Assembly (NCBI GenBank): GCA_964615375.1 | Contig: CAZTOW010000021.1 | Span: 1 to 64,000, forward strand | Length of the DNA stretch: 64,000 nucleotides | DNA from: CAZKWG01 sp964615375 | GTDB taxonomy: Bacteria; Myxococcota_A; UBA796; CAZKWG01 | Direction of reading: 5' to 3' | Shown: positions 32,557 through 41,542 of the stretch, in pieces | How positions within the stretch are numbered: the first letter of the stretch is position 1 | Layout of the letters: every line of letters starts with the position of its first letter | Translations under genes and position numbers: made by a program | The notes under the pieces: generated by a model | What the model was told of the DNA's origin: nothing | The model's input: only the letters and a program-made list of their open reading frames with translations | The model's database searches: none

Positions 32557-34101
32557 ATGCAGCAGATTGGGCGAAAGGACGCGAGCGAAGCCGACGCTGC
32601 CCAGGAGACGGCTGATTCGCGTGCCGAGGAGACGGGTCCGGTCGTGGCGGAGTCCGAGATGGCCCCGCTGAGGGAGGCCCTGCGGGGGCTGCTCGCCGAG
32701 GGCCTGCCGGCGGAGGCGGTCGAGAACGCGCTCAGACGCATGCTCGCCCGGCTGCGGGTCGGGGTCGAGCAGCTCAGGACCAACAAGCAGCTCGCGCCCT
32801 GGATGCACGGGGTGGTGTACCGGTTGATCGAGGAGTCCGACGAGCCTGGGCCTCGACCGGCGAGCCTGACGGCAGGCGATCCGGGCGGCCAGGATCGGAT
32901 CGCCGGCGCGTTGGTGCCCCTCCTGGACCTGATCGAGCCCGAGCACGCTGACGTCCTTCGCCTCACGGACCATGGCACGCTGACCCAGCGTGCGGCGGCG
33001 AGGCGCTTCGGGATCTCGCTGGTCGCGCTCAAGTCGCGGGTCCACGTCGCCCGCCGCAAGCTGCGGCTGGTCGTGCTCGCCGGGTTCAAGCTCCTGGCGC
33101 CAGACACCACCGGCGACACCGGGCCTACCCCCGTAGACACCCGCGCGCCGCGCCGCAGGCTCCCGGCGAGCAGCCTGCTCCCCGCCTTCACCGCGGGCCT
33201 GGAACAGCTCGCCCGGCCGTGGGTGCCCGCCGAACTTGCACCACTCACAACCACGTCGGTCCTGGCCAGCCTGTGTGCCGCCCTGTCAGATCTGCCCCAC
33301 AACGGCCGCATGCCGGGCTGGATCTACGCCCTCACGCGCACGGTCGTGCTCGCCAGCACCACCGGCACCCCGATCTTCACGCTGCCCAGCCAACCGACCG
33401 CCGAAGCCCGGTCGATCCTCGCCCCGGCGATGAACGCGCTCCTGGCCGACGTGGACGCCGATCAGGTCACCGCTTTCACCCTGGTCGACCTCGAAGGCCG
33501 CTCCCAGCGCGACGCCGCCCGCCACCTCGGCATCCTGCCCGAGACGCTGAAGCAGCGCCTCTGGCGCGCCCGGCGCCTGGGCTGGCAGGCGCTGACCCGC
33601 GCGCTGGCCGCGAGCCGACACCCCACCCCCGCCCCGACGCACTTGACCGCCGTGCTCCACGCCCTTCAAGCCCTGATCCAGCACCTCGCGCCGACCATCC
33701 CCCGAGACCCGCTGCTCCAGCGCCTGCTACGCCAGCTCCACGCCGACGCCCCCACCCAGCGCCCCTCGTCCTCTGTGGTGGACTTCCTCAACGCCGCCAC
33801 CCTCGCCAGCCTCCAGCCCGCACCACACCACTCGCTCCCGACCCCGCCCAGAGAGCCCAGCCCCGCCGAGCATGCCGCCCTGGCCGCCTGCCTCGCTCCA
33901 TTCCTGGCCACCCTCACCCCCGAGCAGTCCGAAGCCTTCACCCTCATCGACCTCGACGGCCTCAGCCTCAACGCCGCCGCCGCCCAGGTCGGCACCGACT
34001 GCCCGACCTTTCAAGGCCGCCTCCAGCGCGCCCGGATCCGCCTGCGCCAGCTCCTGACGGGCTGTCTGTCCGCGGCACCCGCCCCACGCGAGGCGGCCTG
34101 A
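32557..34101 (+). CDS. Tandem triple ECF-sigma-like protein
   Basis: A 514-residue protein with three successive sigma-like modules. Module 1: a region-2-like helix block (about 38-95, ending APWMHGVVYRLIE) and a region-4 HTH (117-172, TQRAAARRFGISLVALKSRVHVARRKL). Module 2: 205-265 (PGWIYALTRTVV) and 288-345 (RSQRDAARHLGILPETLKQRLWRARRL). Module 3: degenerate region 2 and 438-500 (LSLNAAAAQVGTDCPTFQGRLQRARIRL). Each region 4 is preceded by the ECF-like PEQ-x-x-x-F-x-L-x-D-L-x-G pattern. I chose ATG 32557; ATG 32659, preceded by GGAG, is an equally good start. Pro-rich linkers join the modules. It may bind several promoters or core polymerases at once; function unproven. Confidence 0.75.
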   Translation: MQQIGRKDASEADAAQETADSRAEETGPVVAESEMAPLREALRGLLAEGLPAEAVENALRRMLARLRVGVEQLRTNKQLAPWMHGVVYRLIEESDEPGPRPASLTAGDPGGQDRIAGALVPLLDLIEPEHADVLRLTDHGTLTQRAAARRFGISLVALKSRVHVARRKLRLVVLAGFKLLAPDTTGDTGPTPVDTRAPRRRLPASSLLPAFTAGLEQLARPWVPAELAPLTTTSVLASLCAALSDLPHNGRMPGWIYALTRTVVLASTTGTPIFTLPSQPTAEARSILAPAMNALLADVDADQVTAFTLVDLEGRSQRDAARHLGILPETLKQRLWRARRLGWQALTRALAASRHPTPAPTHLTAVLHALQALIQHLAPTIPRDPLLQRLLRQLHADAPTQRPSSSVVDFLNAATLASLQPAPHHSLPTPPREPSPAEHAALAACLAPFLATLTPEQSEAFTLIDLDGLSLNAAAAQVGTDCPTFQGRLQRARIRLRQLLTGCLSAAPAPREAA

Positions 34102-34217
34102 GCGCCAGCCCTTCGAGCCGGACTCCTCGACCTTGCACCCCGAAGCCTCGTCAGCGTGGGCGAAGACGTCCTCGAACCGATGGCCGACGTGCGCGCCGTG
34201 CAGGCGGTAGACGACCC

Positions 34218-34237
34218 GCCCCCTGGCGCGCGGGGGC
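34218..34237. terminator. GC hairpin between sigma-like and sigma-54 activator genes
   Basis: GCCCCC (34218-34223) pairs perfectly with GGGGGC (34232-34237) around an 8-base loop. It has no T-run. It lies in the 227-bp gap between the two genes, so it may terminate the first transcript, but in DNA this GC-rich a chance hairpin is also likely. Confidence 0.3.
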
Positions 34238-34328
34238 TCGATGTTTGGAGCGGGCGCCCTGCAAGGCCCGACAACACGCCCCCTGGTGCCTGGTAGACGC
34301 CACCCCCTCCGCCGGCTACCAGCACGCG

Positions 34329-35288
<960 letters not shown>

Positions 35289-35289
35289 C

Positions 35290-37032
35290 TCAGGCCGCCG
35301 CCGGAGCGAACAGCTCCCGCGCCCGCTCGGCCGCCGCCTCCAGGTCCTCACACACCTCGACGCCGTCGAGCTTGCCCTCGGCTCGCGCGCGCTCCCAGAT
35401 ACGATCCGGCCGGGGCAGCGGCCCCGCCAGCAGCACCACCTTGCCCCGCCTCCTCAGGCTGTGCAGCGTGCTCTCCAGGGCGACCAGCCCCGTCGTGTCG
35501 ATGACGGGCACCCGGCCCAGGTTCAAGATCAGCAGGCGGAAGGCGTCGCCGTGCGCGGCGTGCAGCGACTCCATCGCCTGCTGGGCGGCGCCGAAGAACA
35601 GCGGCCCGTTGACCTCATAGACCGTCACGCCCGGCGGTAGCGCCGGCAGATCGCGCTCGACGAGGTCCCCCTCCACCGCAAAGCGGCTTTCGGTGATCTC
35701 CGCCATGCGACGCATGAACAGCACCGCCGCGAGCACGAAGCCCACGCTGACCGCCCACACCATGTCGAAGATCACGGTCAGCAGGAAGCAGGTGAGCAGC
35801 ACGCTCACGTCGCTCTTGGGTCCGATGCGCAGCACCTCCAGGAAGTGCTTGATCTCCGACATGTTCCAGGCGACCAGCAGCAGGAGCGCGGCGAGCGACG
35901 CCATCGGCACGTAGGCCACCAGGGGGGCCAGGAACAGCATCGCCGCGAGTACGACCAGCGCGTGGGTCACTGCCGTCAGCGGAGAGCGCGCTCCGGCCCG
36001 GATCGCCGTCGCGGTGCGTGCCAGGGCGCCCGTCGCCGCGATCCCGCCGAAGATGGGGGCCACCATGTTGCCGAGGCCCTGACCGACCAGCTCGGCGTTG
36101 GGATCGTGGCGGGTGCCGGTCATGCCGTCGGCGATGACCGCGCTGAGCAGGCTCTCGATGGCCCCAAGCAGCGCGATGGCGAAGGCGGCCGGGAGCAGCG
36201 TGCGGAGCTGCTGGAAGTCCATGTGCAGGTCGGACCAGGGCAGCGACGGGTGCGGCAGCACGGGCGGGATCCCGGCGAGCTCTACGCCGTTGACCACGGT
36301 GTGGAAGCGGCTGCCGATGGTCGCGACGCTGAAGCTCGGATCGACGGCGTGAGCGAGGGCTGCGACACCCGCGGCGGCCGTGATCGCCAGCAGCGGCGCG
36401 GGGATCCGCTTCACGACGCGCGGGATCAGCAGCAGCAGGGCCAGCGTGAAGGCCGCTACCGCCAACTCGCGCCCGTCCGCGGTGGCCCGCGCCGCCCACA
36501 GCGCCTCGACCTTCTCGTGGTAGTGCTCGGGCATCGGGCCCACCTTCAGCCCCAGCACGTCCTTGATCTGGAGCGTCGCGATCACGGTGGCGATGCCCGT
36601 GGTGAAGCCGGTGGTGACCGGGTAGGGCACGAACTTGATGAGGTTGCCCAGGCCGGCGAGCCCCATGAGCACCAGCATGAGGCCCGCCATGAAGCCCGCC
36701 GTGAGCAGCCCGGAGAGCCCGTGCTGGCTCACGATGGGCGCCAGGATCACGACAAACGCCGCGGTCGGGCCCGTGATCTGGAATTTGCAGCCGCCGAGCA
36801 GCGCGGTCACCGCGCCGGCGAAGATGGCGGTGTACAGCCCGTGCTGGGGAGGGGCACCGACGGCGATGGCCAGCGCCATCGAGAGCGGCAGCGCGACGAC
36901 GCCGACGACCGCGCCGGCCAACACGTCGGCGCGCAGCTCGGCGGCGCCGTAGCCGCGAGCCAGGGCGCGGCGCATCGCGGCGGCGATGGGGATGGAGGGT
37001 CGGGGAGAGCGTTCGGGGCCAGGGGCAGGCAT
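35290..37032 (-). CDS. SulP-family anion transporter with STAS domain
   Basis: A 580-residue permease. The N-terminal part has the SulP hallmark around GVVALPLSMALAIAVGAPPQHGLYTAIFAG and about 10-12 membrane helices. The C-terminal 120 residues are a STAS domain (VTVYEVNGPLFFGAA, LNLGRVPVIDTTGL). It should take up an anion such as sulfate, bicarbonate or a dicarboxylate across the inner membrane; the substrate cannot be read from sequence. It starts 4 bp after the stop of the pseudo-receiver gene, so they form an operon behind the sigma-54-type promoter. Confidence 0.92.
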   Translation of the reverse strand: MPAPGPERSPRPSIPIAAAMRRALARGYGAAELRADVLAGAVVGVVALPLSMALAIAVGAPPQHGLYTAIFAGAVTALLGGCKFQITGPTAAFVVILAPIVSQHGLSGLLTAGFMAGLMLVLMGLAGLGNLIKFVPYPVTTGFTTGIATVIATLQIKDVLGLKVGPMPEHYHEKVEALWAARATADGRELAVAAFTLALLLLIPRVVKRIPAPLLAITAAAGVAALAHAVDPSFSVATIGSRFHTVVNGVELAGIPPVLPHPSLPWSDLHMDFQQLRTLLPAAFAIALLGAIESLLSAVIADGMTGTRHDPNAELVGQGLGNMVAPIFGGIAATGALARTATAIRAGARSPLTAVTHALVVLAAMLFLAPLVAYVPMASLAALLLLVAWNMSEIKHFLEVLRIGPKSDVSVLLTCFLLTVIFDMVWAVSVGFVLAAVLFMRRMAEITESRFAVEGDLVERDLPALPPGVTVYEVNGPLFFGAAQQAMESLHAAHGDAFRLLILNLGRVPVIDTTGLVALESTLHSLRRRGKVVLLAGPLPRPDRIWERARAEGKLDGVEVCEDLEAAAERARELFAPAAA

Positions 37033-37036
37033 CGGG

Positions 37037-37417
37037 TCACCAGGTCGGGGGGGAGTCGGAGGGGGAGGTCAGCAGGTCGTAGACGGTCCAGGCGAAGGTC
37101 TGGCGGGGGAGCAGGCGCGCCGCTCCACGGGGGTGCTCCGTGCCCATCGCCATCCGAACCGTAGGGATCTCGGCGGTGATCACGATGAGCGGCCCCGCGC
37201 TGCGCGCGATCCAGCGGCGCGCGGCGTCCACGAGGTCCATGAGCCGGAACCCGTCGTGCAGGAGCACGCACGCCTCGGCCCCCTCCGAGGCGTCCACCGC
37301 GTCGAGCTGCCGTCGGCTGATCACGCTCAGATCGTGGCGGGCCAGGTAGCTCATCAGGGTGGCGGCGGACTCGCTCTGCGCGGCGATGACGAGGATGGTG
37401 CGGGGCGGCGTCGGCAT
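37037..37417 (-). CDS. Receiver-like (pseudo-REC) small protein
   Basis: A 126-residue protein starting MPTPPRTILVIAAQSESAA, a CheY-like first strand and helix, but the acidic pocket is not conserved and the usual phospho-acceptor position reads VLLHDGFRLM, so phosphorylation is doubtful. The segment GPLIVITAEIPTVRMAMG resembles the strand-4/Thr region. It should be cytoplasmic. The ATG at 37417 has no ribosome site and lies only a few bases past the predicted sigma-54 transcript start. It may regulate the adjoining transporter. Longer frames upstream to 37579 would read through the promoter. Confidence 0.65.
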   Translation of the reverse strand: MPTPPRTILVIAAQSESAATLMSYLARHDLSVISRRQLDAVDASEGAEACVLLHDGFRLMDLVDAARRWIARSAGPLIVITAEIPTVRMAMGTEHPRGAARLLPRQTFAWTVYDLLTSPSDSPPTW

Positions 37418-37430
37418 GGTGGGCGGATAT

Positions 37431-37446
37431 AGCAAGAACCATGCCA
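37431..37446 (-). promoter_or_regulatory. Sigma-54 (-24/-12) promoter ahead of the pseudo-receiver/SulP operon
   Basis: On the minus strand the sequence reads TGGCATG-GTTC-TTGCT, matching the sigma-54 consensus TGGCAYR-N4-TTGCW with the GG and GC doublets 10 bases apart. The transcript start would be near 37420, almost at the ATG of the first gene (37417). Confidence 0.6.
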
Positions 37447-37547
37447 CATCTTCAAGAATGGGTGTTCGCCCCTCTTTCGTCACTGACAGCCCAGAGAGCG
37501 GTCGGCGACACCAGATCACGACAATTTGTTTCTGTGAAATGGTTCTT
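37434..37547. repeat. 9-bp inverted repeat spanning the sigma-54 promoter
   Basis: AAGAACCAT (37434-37442) and its exact complement ATGGTTCTT (37539-37547) lie 96 bp apart. The first copy is the core of the sigma-54 promoter. The second is at a distance typical of enhancer sites, so it could be an activator site, or the pair could form a loop. Confidence 0.35.
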
Positions 37548-37732
37548 CCGGTCAGCAGAGCGACAAACTGCGGATACAACTGCCGTGTCGGGCGCCCCGA
37601 GCGGCGTGAGCGCGGCGTCTCACCACGTCCGTGCGCGAGAGCAGGTCACGGCCCCGCCATCGCAGCCGGCAGGGCCCGGTCCCCTTAAGAGATGCCAACG
37701 GCGGGGCTGATCTGGCCCCCCTGCGCGTTGGG

Positions 37733-39529
37733 TCAGTAGCTGGTCGCGGCGTACACGCCATAGGCCGCGCCGTGCTCCTCGCCGTCGTAGCTGGCCTGCG
37801 GCGCGCCGATGAGGATGTCGTCCCGGCCGTCCGCGTCCAGGTCGCCCGCGCGGACGACGGACGCGCCGCTCTCGTCGTCTGCGCGCTCCCCCTGGATGGC
37901 CCCCGCCGCGTCCGCGAGGTCGTAGGTCCCCGTGGCTGGACCCGACACAACGTAGGTGACGCCCCTGGCGCTCGCCGCGCCCGGCGCGCCGATGAGGAGA
38001 TCGGCGTGGCCGTCGGCGTTGACGTCGCCCGCGTCCGCCACGGACCAGCCAGCCCTGTCGAATTCGTCGGTGCCCTCGAACACCGCGGCGGCCGTGCTGA
38101 CATCCAGCGCCCCCTCGACTGTCCCCGGCAGGACCCACACGGTGCCCCCCTCGCGGGTCGCGCCGAAGAGCGCCGCTCCCAGCACGAGATCGTCGAGCCC
38201 GTCGCCGTCGAAGTCGCCCGCCCCGGACACGGACGCCAGGAAGTCACCGATCCCAAAAGCGGAGTCGGTGAAGTGCTCCGTGTCGAGGGTCGCCTCCGCG
38301 TCGCGCAGGTCAAAGGCACCCGAGACCGGCGCGAGGACGACGTAGACGCGAACGCCTACGTCGCCATCGTCCTCGTGCCCCCCGCCGATTACGACGTCTT
38401 CGACCCCGTCGCCGTCGAGATCGCCCGCGCCATCCAGCGAGATTCCCGTTCCATAGTCGTCTTCGGCGCCCGACACGAAGGTCGCCGTCGCGCTCGTCTC
38501 ATCCACGGTACCAAGGACGGGCCCGTCATAGAGCGCGGCGGCGCCGTCGTTGGCCCAGGTGATGAGCAGGTCAGGGGTGCCATCGCCGGTCGCATCGGAC
38601 AGAAAGGCCAGATCGGCGCTCATGCACCCATCGGAGTCGAGGGTGGCGTCCGCCACCGCCAGCGCCGTCACACCCACCAGGGGTCCCGACGCGAGCCAGA
38701 CCGCGCCGTTGCAGTCCCAGCCGCCGACGGAGCCGATCAGCACGTCATCGTAGCCGTCCGCGTCGTTGTCCTGGTCCCCGGCGACGGAGATGCCGACCCC
38801 CTGGTCCTCGGCGCCCAGCAGGCGCGCGGTCGCGTCCGTCGTGAGCAGGTCTCCCCCGATGGGGCTGGCCAGCAGGTAGACCGCCCCACCGTCAACGCCC
38901 CCCTCGTCCGCGGAGCTCGCGGCGATGAGCGCGTCGGCGAGGCCATCGCCGTCCACATCGCCAGCTCCTGCCACCTCGCTTCCGAGCGCGTCCTCGATCC
39001 CATCTGTTCCAAGCCGTAGATCGGCCTCCTTCAGGTCGAACTCACCCGCCAGGGCACAGCTCGCCGCGGCGTCCTTCTCGGTGCCGTCGCAGTCGTTGAC
39101 GACGCCGTCGCCGCAGACCTCGGCGGCGCCTGGCCAGACGGTCGCGTCGGCGTCGTCGCAGTCTCCGGCGGTCGCGACCGCGTCCTCGGGCTGCTCGCAG
39201 TCACTCGCCGCGGTCGCGGGATCGCCGAACCCGTCCTGGTCGGCGTCCACGTACCAGGACGCGGCGTCCACGGCGTCCTCGTCGGTCCGTCCGTCACAGT
39301 CGTTGTCCACGCCGTCGCAGCGCTCTTCGGCCGAGGGGCTGACGGCGGAGTCAACATCGTCGCAGTCCGGCCCGAGAACGTAGCCGTCCTGATCGGCGTC
39401 GGTCTCGCCTGTGTCGTCCACCTTGAGGTCAGCCCCTCTCTGGCAGCCGGGTCCCGCCACGGCGATCACGAGCAGCCACGGCGCGATCAGCCGCGTGATG
39501 GTCCTCCACTGCAAGGTCGCTCCGCTCAT
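37733..39529 (-). CDS. FG-GAP repeat lipoprotein with MopE-type metal-binding motifs
   Basis: A 598-residue lipoprotein (signal IAPWLLVIAVAGPGC). Residues 40-155 hold three MopE-like putative metal-binding motifs (DADQDGYVLGPDCDD with DGVDNDCDG; a second DADQDGFGDP; CGDGVVNDCDG). The rest consists of about six FG-GAP-like repeats with calcium-binding DxDGDGxxD loops (GDVDGDGLADALI, GDLDGDGVEDVVIG, GDFDGDGLDDLVLG, GDVNADGHADLLIG). It is predicted to be a surface beta-propeller that needs Ca2+. Paralogues lie at 49953-51866 and 51876-53597. No enzymatic residue is visible; adhesion or structural roles are possible. Confidence 0.9.
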   Translation of the reverse strand: MSGATLQWRTITRLIAPWLLVIAVAGPGCQRGADLKVDDTGETDADQDGYVLGPDCDDVDSAVSPSAEERCDGVDNDCDGRTDEDAVDAASWYVDADQDGFGDPATAASDCEQPEDAVATAGDCDDADATVWPGAAEVCGDGVVNDCDGTEKDAAASCALAGEFDLKEADLRLGTDGIEDALGSEVAGAGDVDGDGLADALIAASSADEGGVDGGAVYLLASPIGGDLLTTDATARLLGAEDQGVGISVAGDQDNDADGYDDVLIGSVGGWDCNGAVWLASGPLVGVTALAVADATLDSDGCMSADLAFLSDATGDGTPDLLITWANDGAAALYDGPVLGTVDETSATATFVSGAEDDYGTGISLDGAGDLDGDGVEDVVIGGGHEDDGDVGVRVYVVLAPVSGAFDLRDAEATLDTEHFTDSAFGIGDFLASVSGAGDFDGDGLDDLVLGAALFGATREGGTVWVLPGTVEGALDVSTAAAVFEGTDEFDRAGWSVADAGDVNADGHADLLIGAPGAASARGVTYVVSGPATGTYDLADAAGAIQGERADDESGASVVRAGDLDADGRDDILIGAPQASYDGEEHGAAYGVYAATSY

Positions 39530-39647
39530 GCCGCCCCCCTTGGACGTGACAGCGGGAGTGTAGCAGACCCCGTTGGAGCGACGCGGCGCGCGCCATGGTG
39601 TTCACGCGGCGCGCCACGCCTCGCGTCTCCGGTGCCGGTGTACGACC

Positions 39648-40352
39648 TCAAAAGACCGGATTCAGGGCGGCCTCGACCTCGCAGCGGCTCCAGCGCGCGC
39701 TGGCCTCGACCGAGCCAACCTCGGTGAGATCACCGTCGTCGTCGGCGTTGACGATCCCGGTGAGCGACCCCTCCAACGTGTGGGCGCGGACGTCTTCGAG
39801 GGTGAGCGTCGCGGGCTCCAGGCGCTCCTCCTCCATCAGCTCCGCGGTGTACTCCGAGAGCGGATCGGGGTCGAAGCAGTCGTACTCCGTCGCGGCCCAG
39901 GCGTAGGGGTTCTCGTCGAAGCGCCTCAGCGTGCCCTCGAAGGTCGGCCCCACGTCCTCGCCGTCCGGATCCGCCGTGCTCCAGGTCCCAGCGCTCGGGG
40001 CCCCCTCCAGGCGGATCTCCAGCGCGACCGCCCCAGCGCCGACGACGCCGTCGAGGGCCTCTCCCGCGTCCGCCATGGCGGTCTGAAAGGCCGCGCAGTC
40101 ATCGTCGGGCTCGCCCTTCAGATCGGCGAGCGCACGGGCACCCTCCTGCAGGGCGTCGCAGGCGTCGGGCGCGCTGGACAGCAGGAGGCGGTGCTCCGTG
40201 GACGTCTCGCCCTGCTCGACGATCCAGACGGCAGACCCGAGCTCGGCCACGTCCTCAAGCCCGTCGATCTGCCAGGTGCCAGGCCCGGTGCAGCCTGCCA
40301 GCAGGGCGATCGCGGCCCGCGGGAGCCGGCGCTCAGGACCGACAGGCGTCAT
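39648..40352 (-). CDS. Lipoprotein of unknown function
   Basis: A 234-residue acidic lipoprotein (LPRAAIALLAGC lipobox). The mature part is mixed alpha/beta with several Cys (DACDAL, DDDCAAF, YDCFDPD, RCEVEAALN). It has no recognisable domain. Its start overlaps the end of the upstream gene by 20 bp, so they form an operon with the two-helix membrane protein. Confidence 0.75.
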   Translation of the reverse strand: MTPVGPERRLPRAAIALLAGCTGPGTWQIDGLEDVAELGSAVWIVEQGETSTEHRLLLSSAPDACDALQEGARALADLKGEPDDDCAAFQTAMADAGEALDGVVGAGAVALEIRLEGAPSAGTWSTADPDGEDVGPTFEGTLRRFDENPYAWAATEYDCFDPDPLSEYTAELMEEERLEPATLTLEDVRAHTLEGSLTGIVNADDDGDLTEVGSVEASARWSRCEVEAALNPVF

Positions 40353-40857
40353 CGTAGATATCCAGCTTCTCCCGCACCTCGTCGAGCGGGTAGAAGGCGG
40401 CAGGGTTGTTCTTCAGCGCCCAGGGCCGCAGCCCGAGCCACACGGGGCCAAAGATCAGGCCGGTGCCTCCAAGGCTGAGCAGCGTCGCGCCGCCGACGAT
40501 GGCGCCGTTCCCTCCGTCTCCGTTCACGCCGGCGTTGAGCGCTCCCACGCCGAGCAGCGTCGTGGGAATCGCCACGCCCGTCACGATCCACCCAACGCGC
40601 CGCGCCTTCGCCTGCCGGCGGGCGAGCTCGGTCTCCACCCCGGTGTCCCCGAGCGCCCGCGCCAGGCTGAGCGTGTCCAGGGTGCGCTGGTCCACGCCCT
40701 GCACGGTCCAGGTGGTCGTGTGCGTGGTGTAGGACACGCCGGCACCGTAGGTCGTGAGCGGGACGTCCATGACCTTCAGGTCGAGCGCGCCCTGGCAGTG
40801 GGGCTCGCCCGCGCTCGCGGTGCCGCTGAGGATCGTGAGCAGCAGGGGTGTGAACAT
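40333..40857 (-). CDS. Two-helix membrane protein with signal peptide
   Basis: A 174-residue protein. ATG 40857 follows GGAGCTGACCC. A signal peptide (FTPLLLTILSGTASA) is followed by a short Cys-containing beta region, then two hydrophobic segments (around VGWIVTGVAIPTTLLGVGAL and GAIVGGATLLSLGGTGLIFG) and a charged tail. Similar designs are found at 3-569 and 43679-44377. Function unknown. Confidence 0.75.
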   Translation of the reverse strand: MFTPLLLTILSGTASAGEPHCQGALDLKVMDVPLTTYGAGVSYTTHTTTWTVQGVDQRTLDTLSLARALGDTGVETELARRQAKARRVGWIVTGVAIPTTLLGVGALNAGVNGDGGNGAIVGGATLLSLGGTGLIFGPVWLGLRPWALKNNPAAFYPLDEVREKLDIYDDACRS

Positions 40858-40886
40858 GGGTCAGCTCCGAACCGGAGATCGCTGTC

Positions 40887-40971
40887 ATTCTAATTCGTGG
40901 TGGTTCATCAGGCGAATAAACACGAATATTCGATGCCACTTTTGATCGCCGGGCCGGAGGCGCGCTAAGAT
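40887..40971. promoter_or_regulatory. Divergent promoters with palindrome
   Basis: The 136-bp gap between divergent genes is AT-rich. Plus strand: TTGATC (40942-40947) and TAAGAT (40966-40971) with 18-bp spacing, fitting the TTG start at 40994. Minus strand: TAGAAT (rc of 40887-40892) upstream of 40857. Between them lie a perfect 10-bp palindrome CGAATATTCG (40923-40932) and an ATTCGTG/CACGAAT inverted repeat (40893-40899, 40921-40927), suggesting a shared operator. Confidence 0.45.
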
Positions 40972-40993
40972 CCGGCCGTCCAGGAGGTGCTCT

Positions 40994-41542
40994 TTGCGAT
41001 CGCTCCGCGCTACGCTGGTGCCGCTCGCCGTCTTCGCGCTGCTCGCGCCCGCCCACGCCGGCCCGCGCGGCATGCTCTGCTCAGACCTGACCATCCCGCC
41101 GCCCGCCGAGGGCCACAAGGTCAAGAACAAGGTGATCTACCAGGAGATCGTCGAGGGTGTGTTTCCAGCAGCCCTGTTCCCTTTGAGCTACGCTGATCAC
41201 CACGAGGTGAGCCCTGACGACCTCTACTACGATGATCGCGGCCGCGTGATGAGCGGCAAGGCGGCTGTGGCGATCCTGGAGAACCATCCCGCCAGCCAGG
41301 ACCAGATCCTCGCCTGGCGGAGCAACACCGAGGCGGAGAGCCAGGCGCGGCTGGAGCTGGCGGGTGGGGTGGCGGGCGCGGCGGTGGGAGGTACAGCGAG
41401 CGCGGCCGCCTACGCCGATCAGGCGGGCTCGGCGTGGCAGAACCTGGAGCGCCTGGACGGCGGGGCGGAGAGCGCGTTCGGGCAGGCGGTCTGCGTCTAC
41501 AACGCCGCGATGGCCGAGCGGCGCGCCCGGACACACCCATGA
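40994..41542 (+). CDS. Secreted protein of unknown function
   Basis: A 182-residue protein started by TTG 40994, which is preceded by a consensus AGGAGG (40982-40987). A signal peptide (SLRATLVPLAVFALLAPAHA) is followed by a polar mature part with two Cys and a Gly/Ala-rich stretch (ELAGGVAGAAVGGTASAAAYA) that could be a glycine-zipper membrane segment. No family recognised. Its stop overlaps the next start (ATGA). Confidence 0.75.
   Translation: MRSLRATLVPLAVFALLAPAHAGPRGMLCSDLTIPPPAEGHKVKNKVIYQEIVEGVFPAALFPLSYADHHEVSPDDLYYDDRGRVMSGKAAVAILENHPASQDQILAWRSNTEAESQARLELAGGVAGAAVGGTASAAAYADQAGSAWQNLERLDGGAESAFGQAVCVYNAAMAERRARTHP

Larger units (their letters stand above)
37418..37732. other. Intergenic region with sigma-54 promoter
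   Basis: This 315-bp gap is less GC-rich than its surroundings. Apart from the sigma-54-type promoter and the inverted repeat, nothing is recognised. The FG-GAP lipoprotein gene ends at its right side. Confidence 0.5.

Noticed and set aside
27271..32671. Two very long plus-strand ORFs (771 and 747 codons)
   Set aside because: Both lie antisense to genes with clear GHKL and helicase motifs and show mirrored, motif-free composition.
33219..34328. 5' extension of the sigma-54 activator frame
   Set aside because: The extension lies out of frame over the triple sigma-like gene and is Arg/Pro-rich; the activator domain starts after Met 34329.
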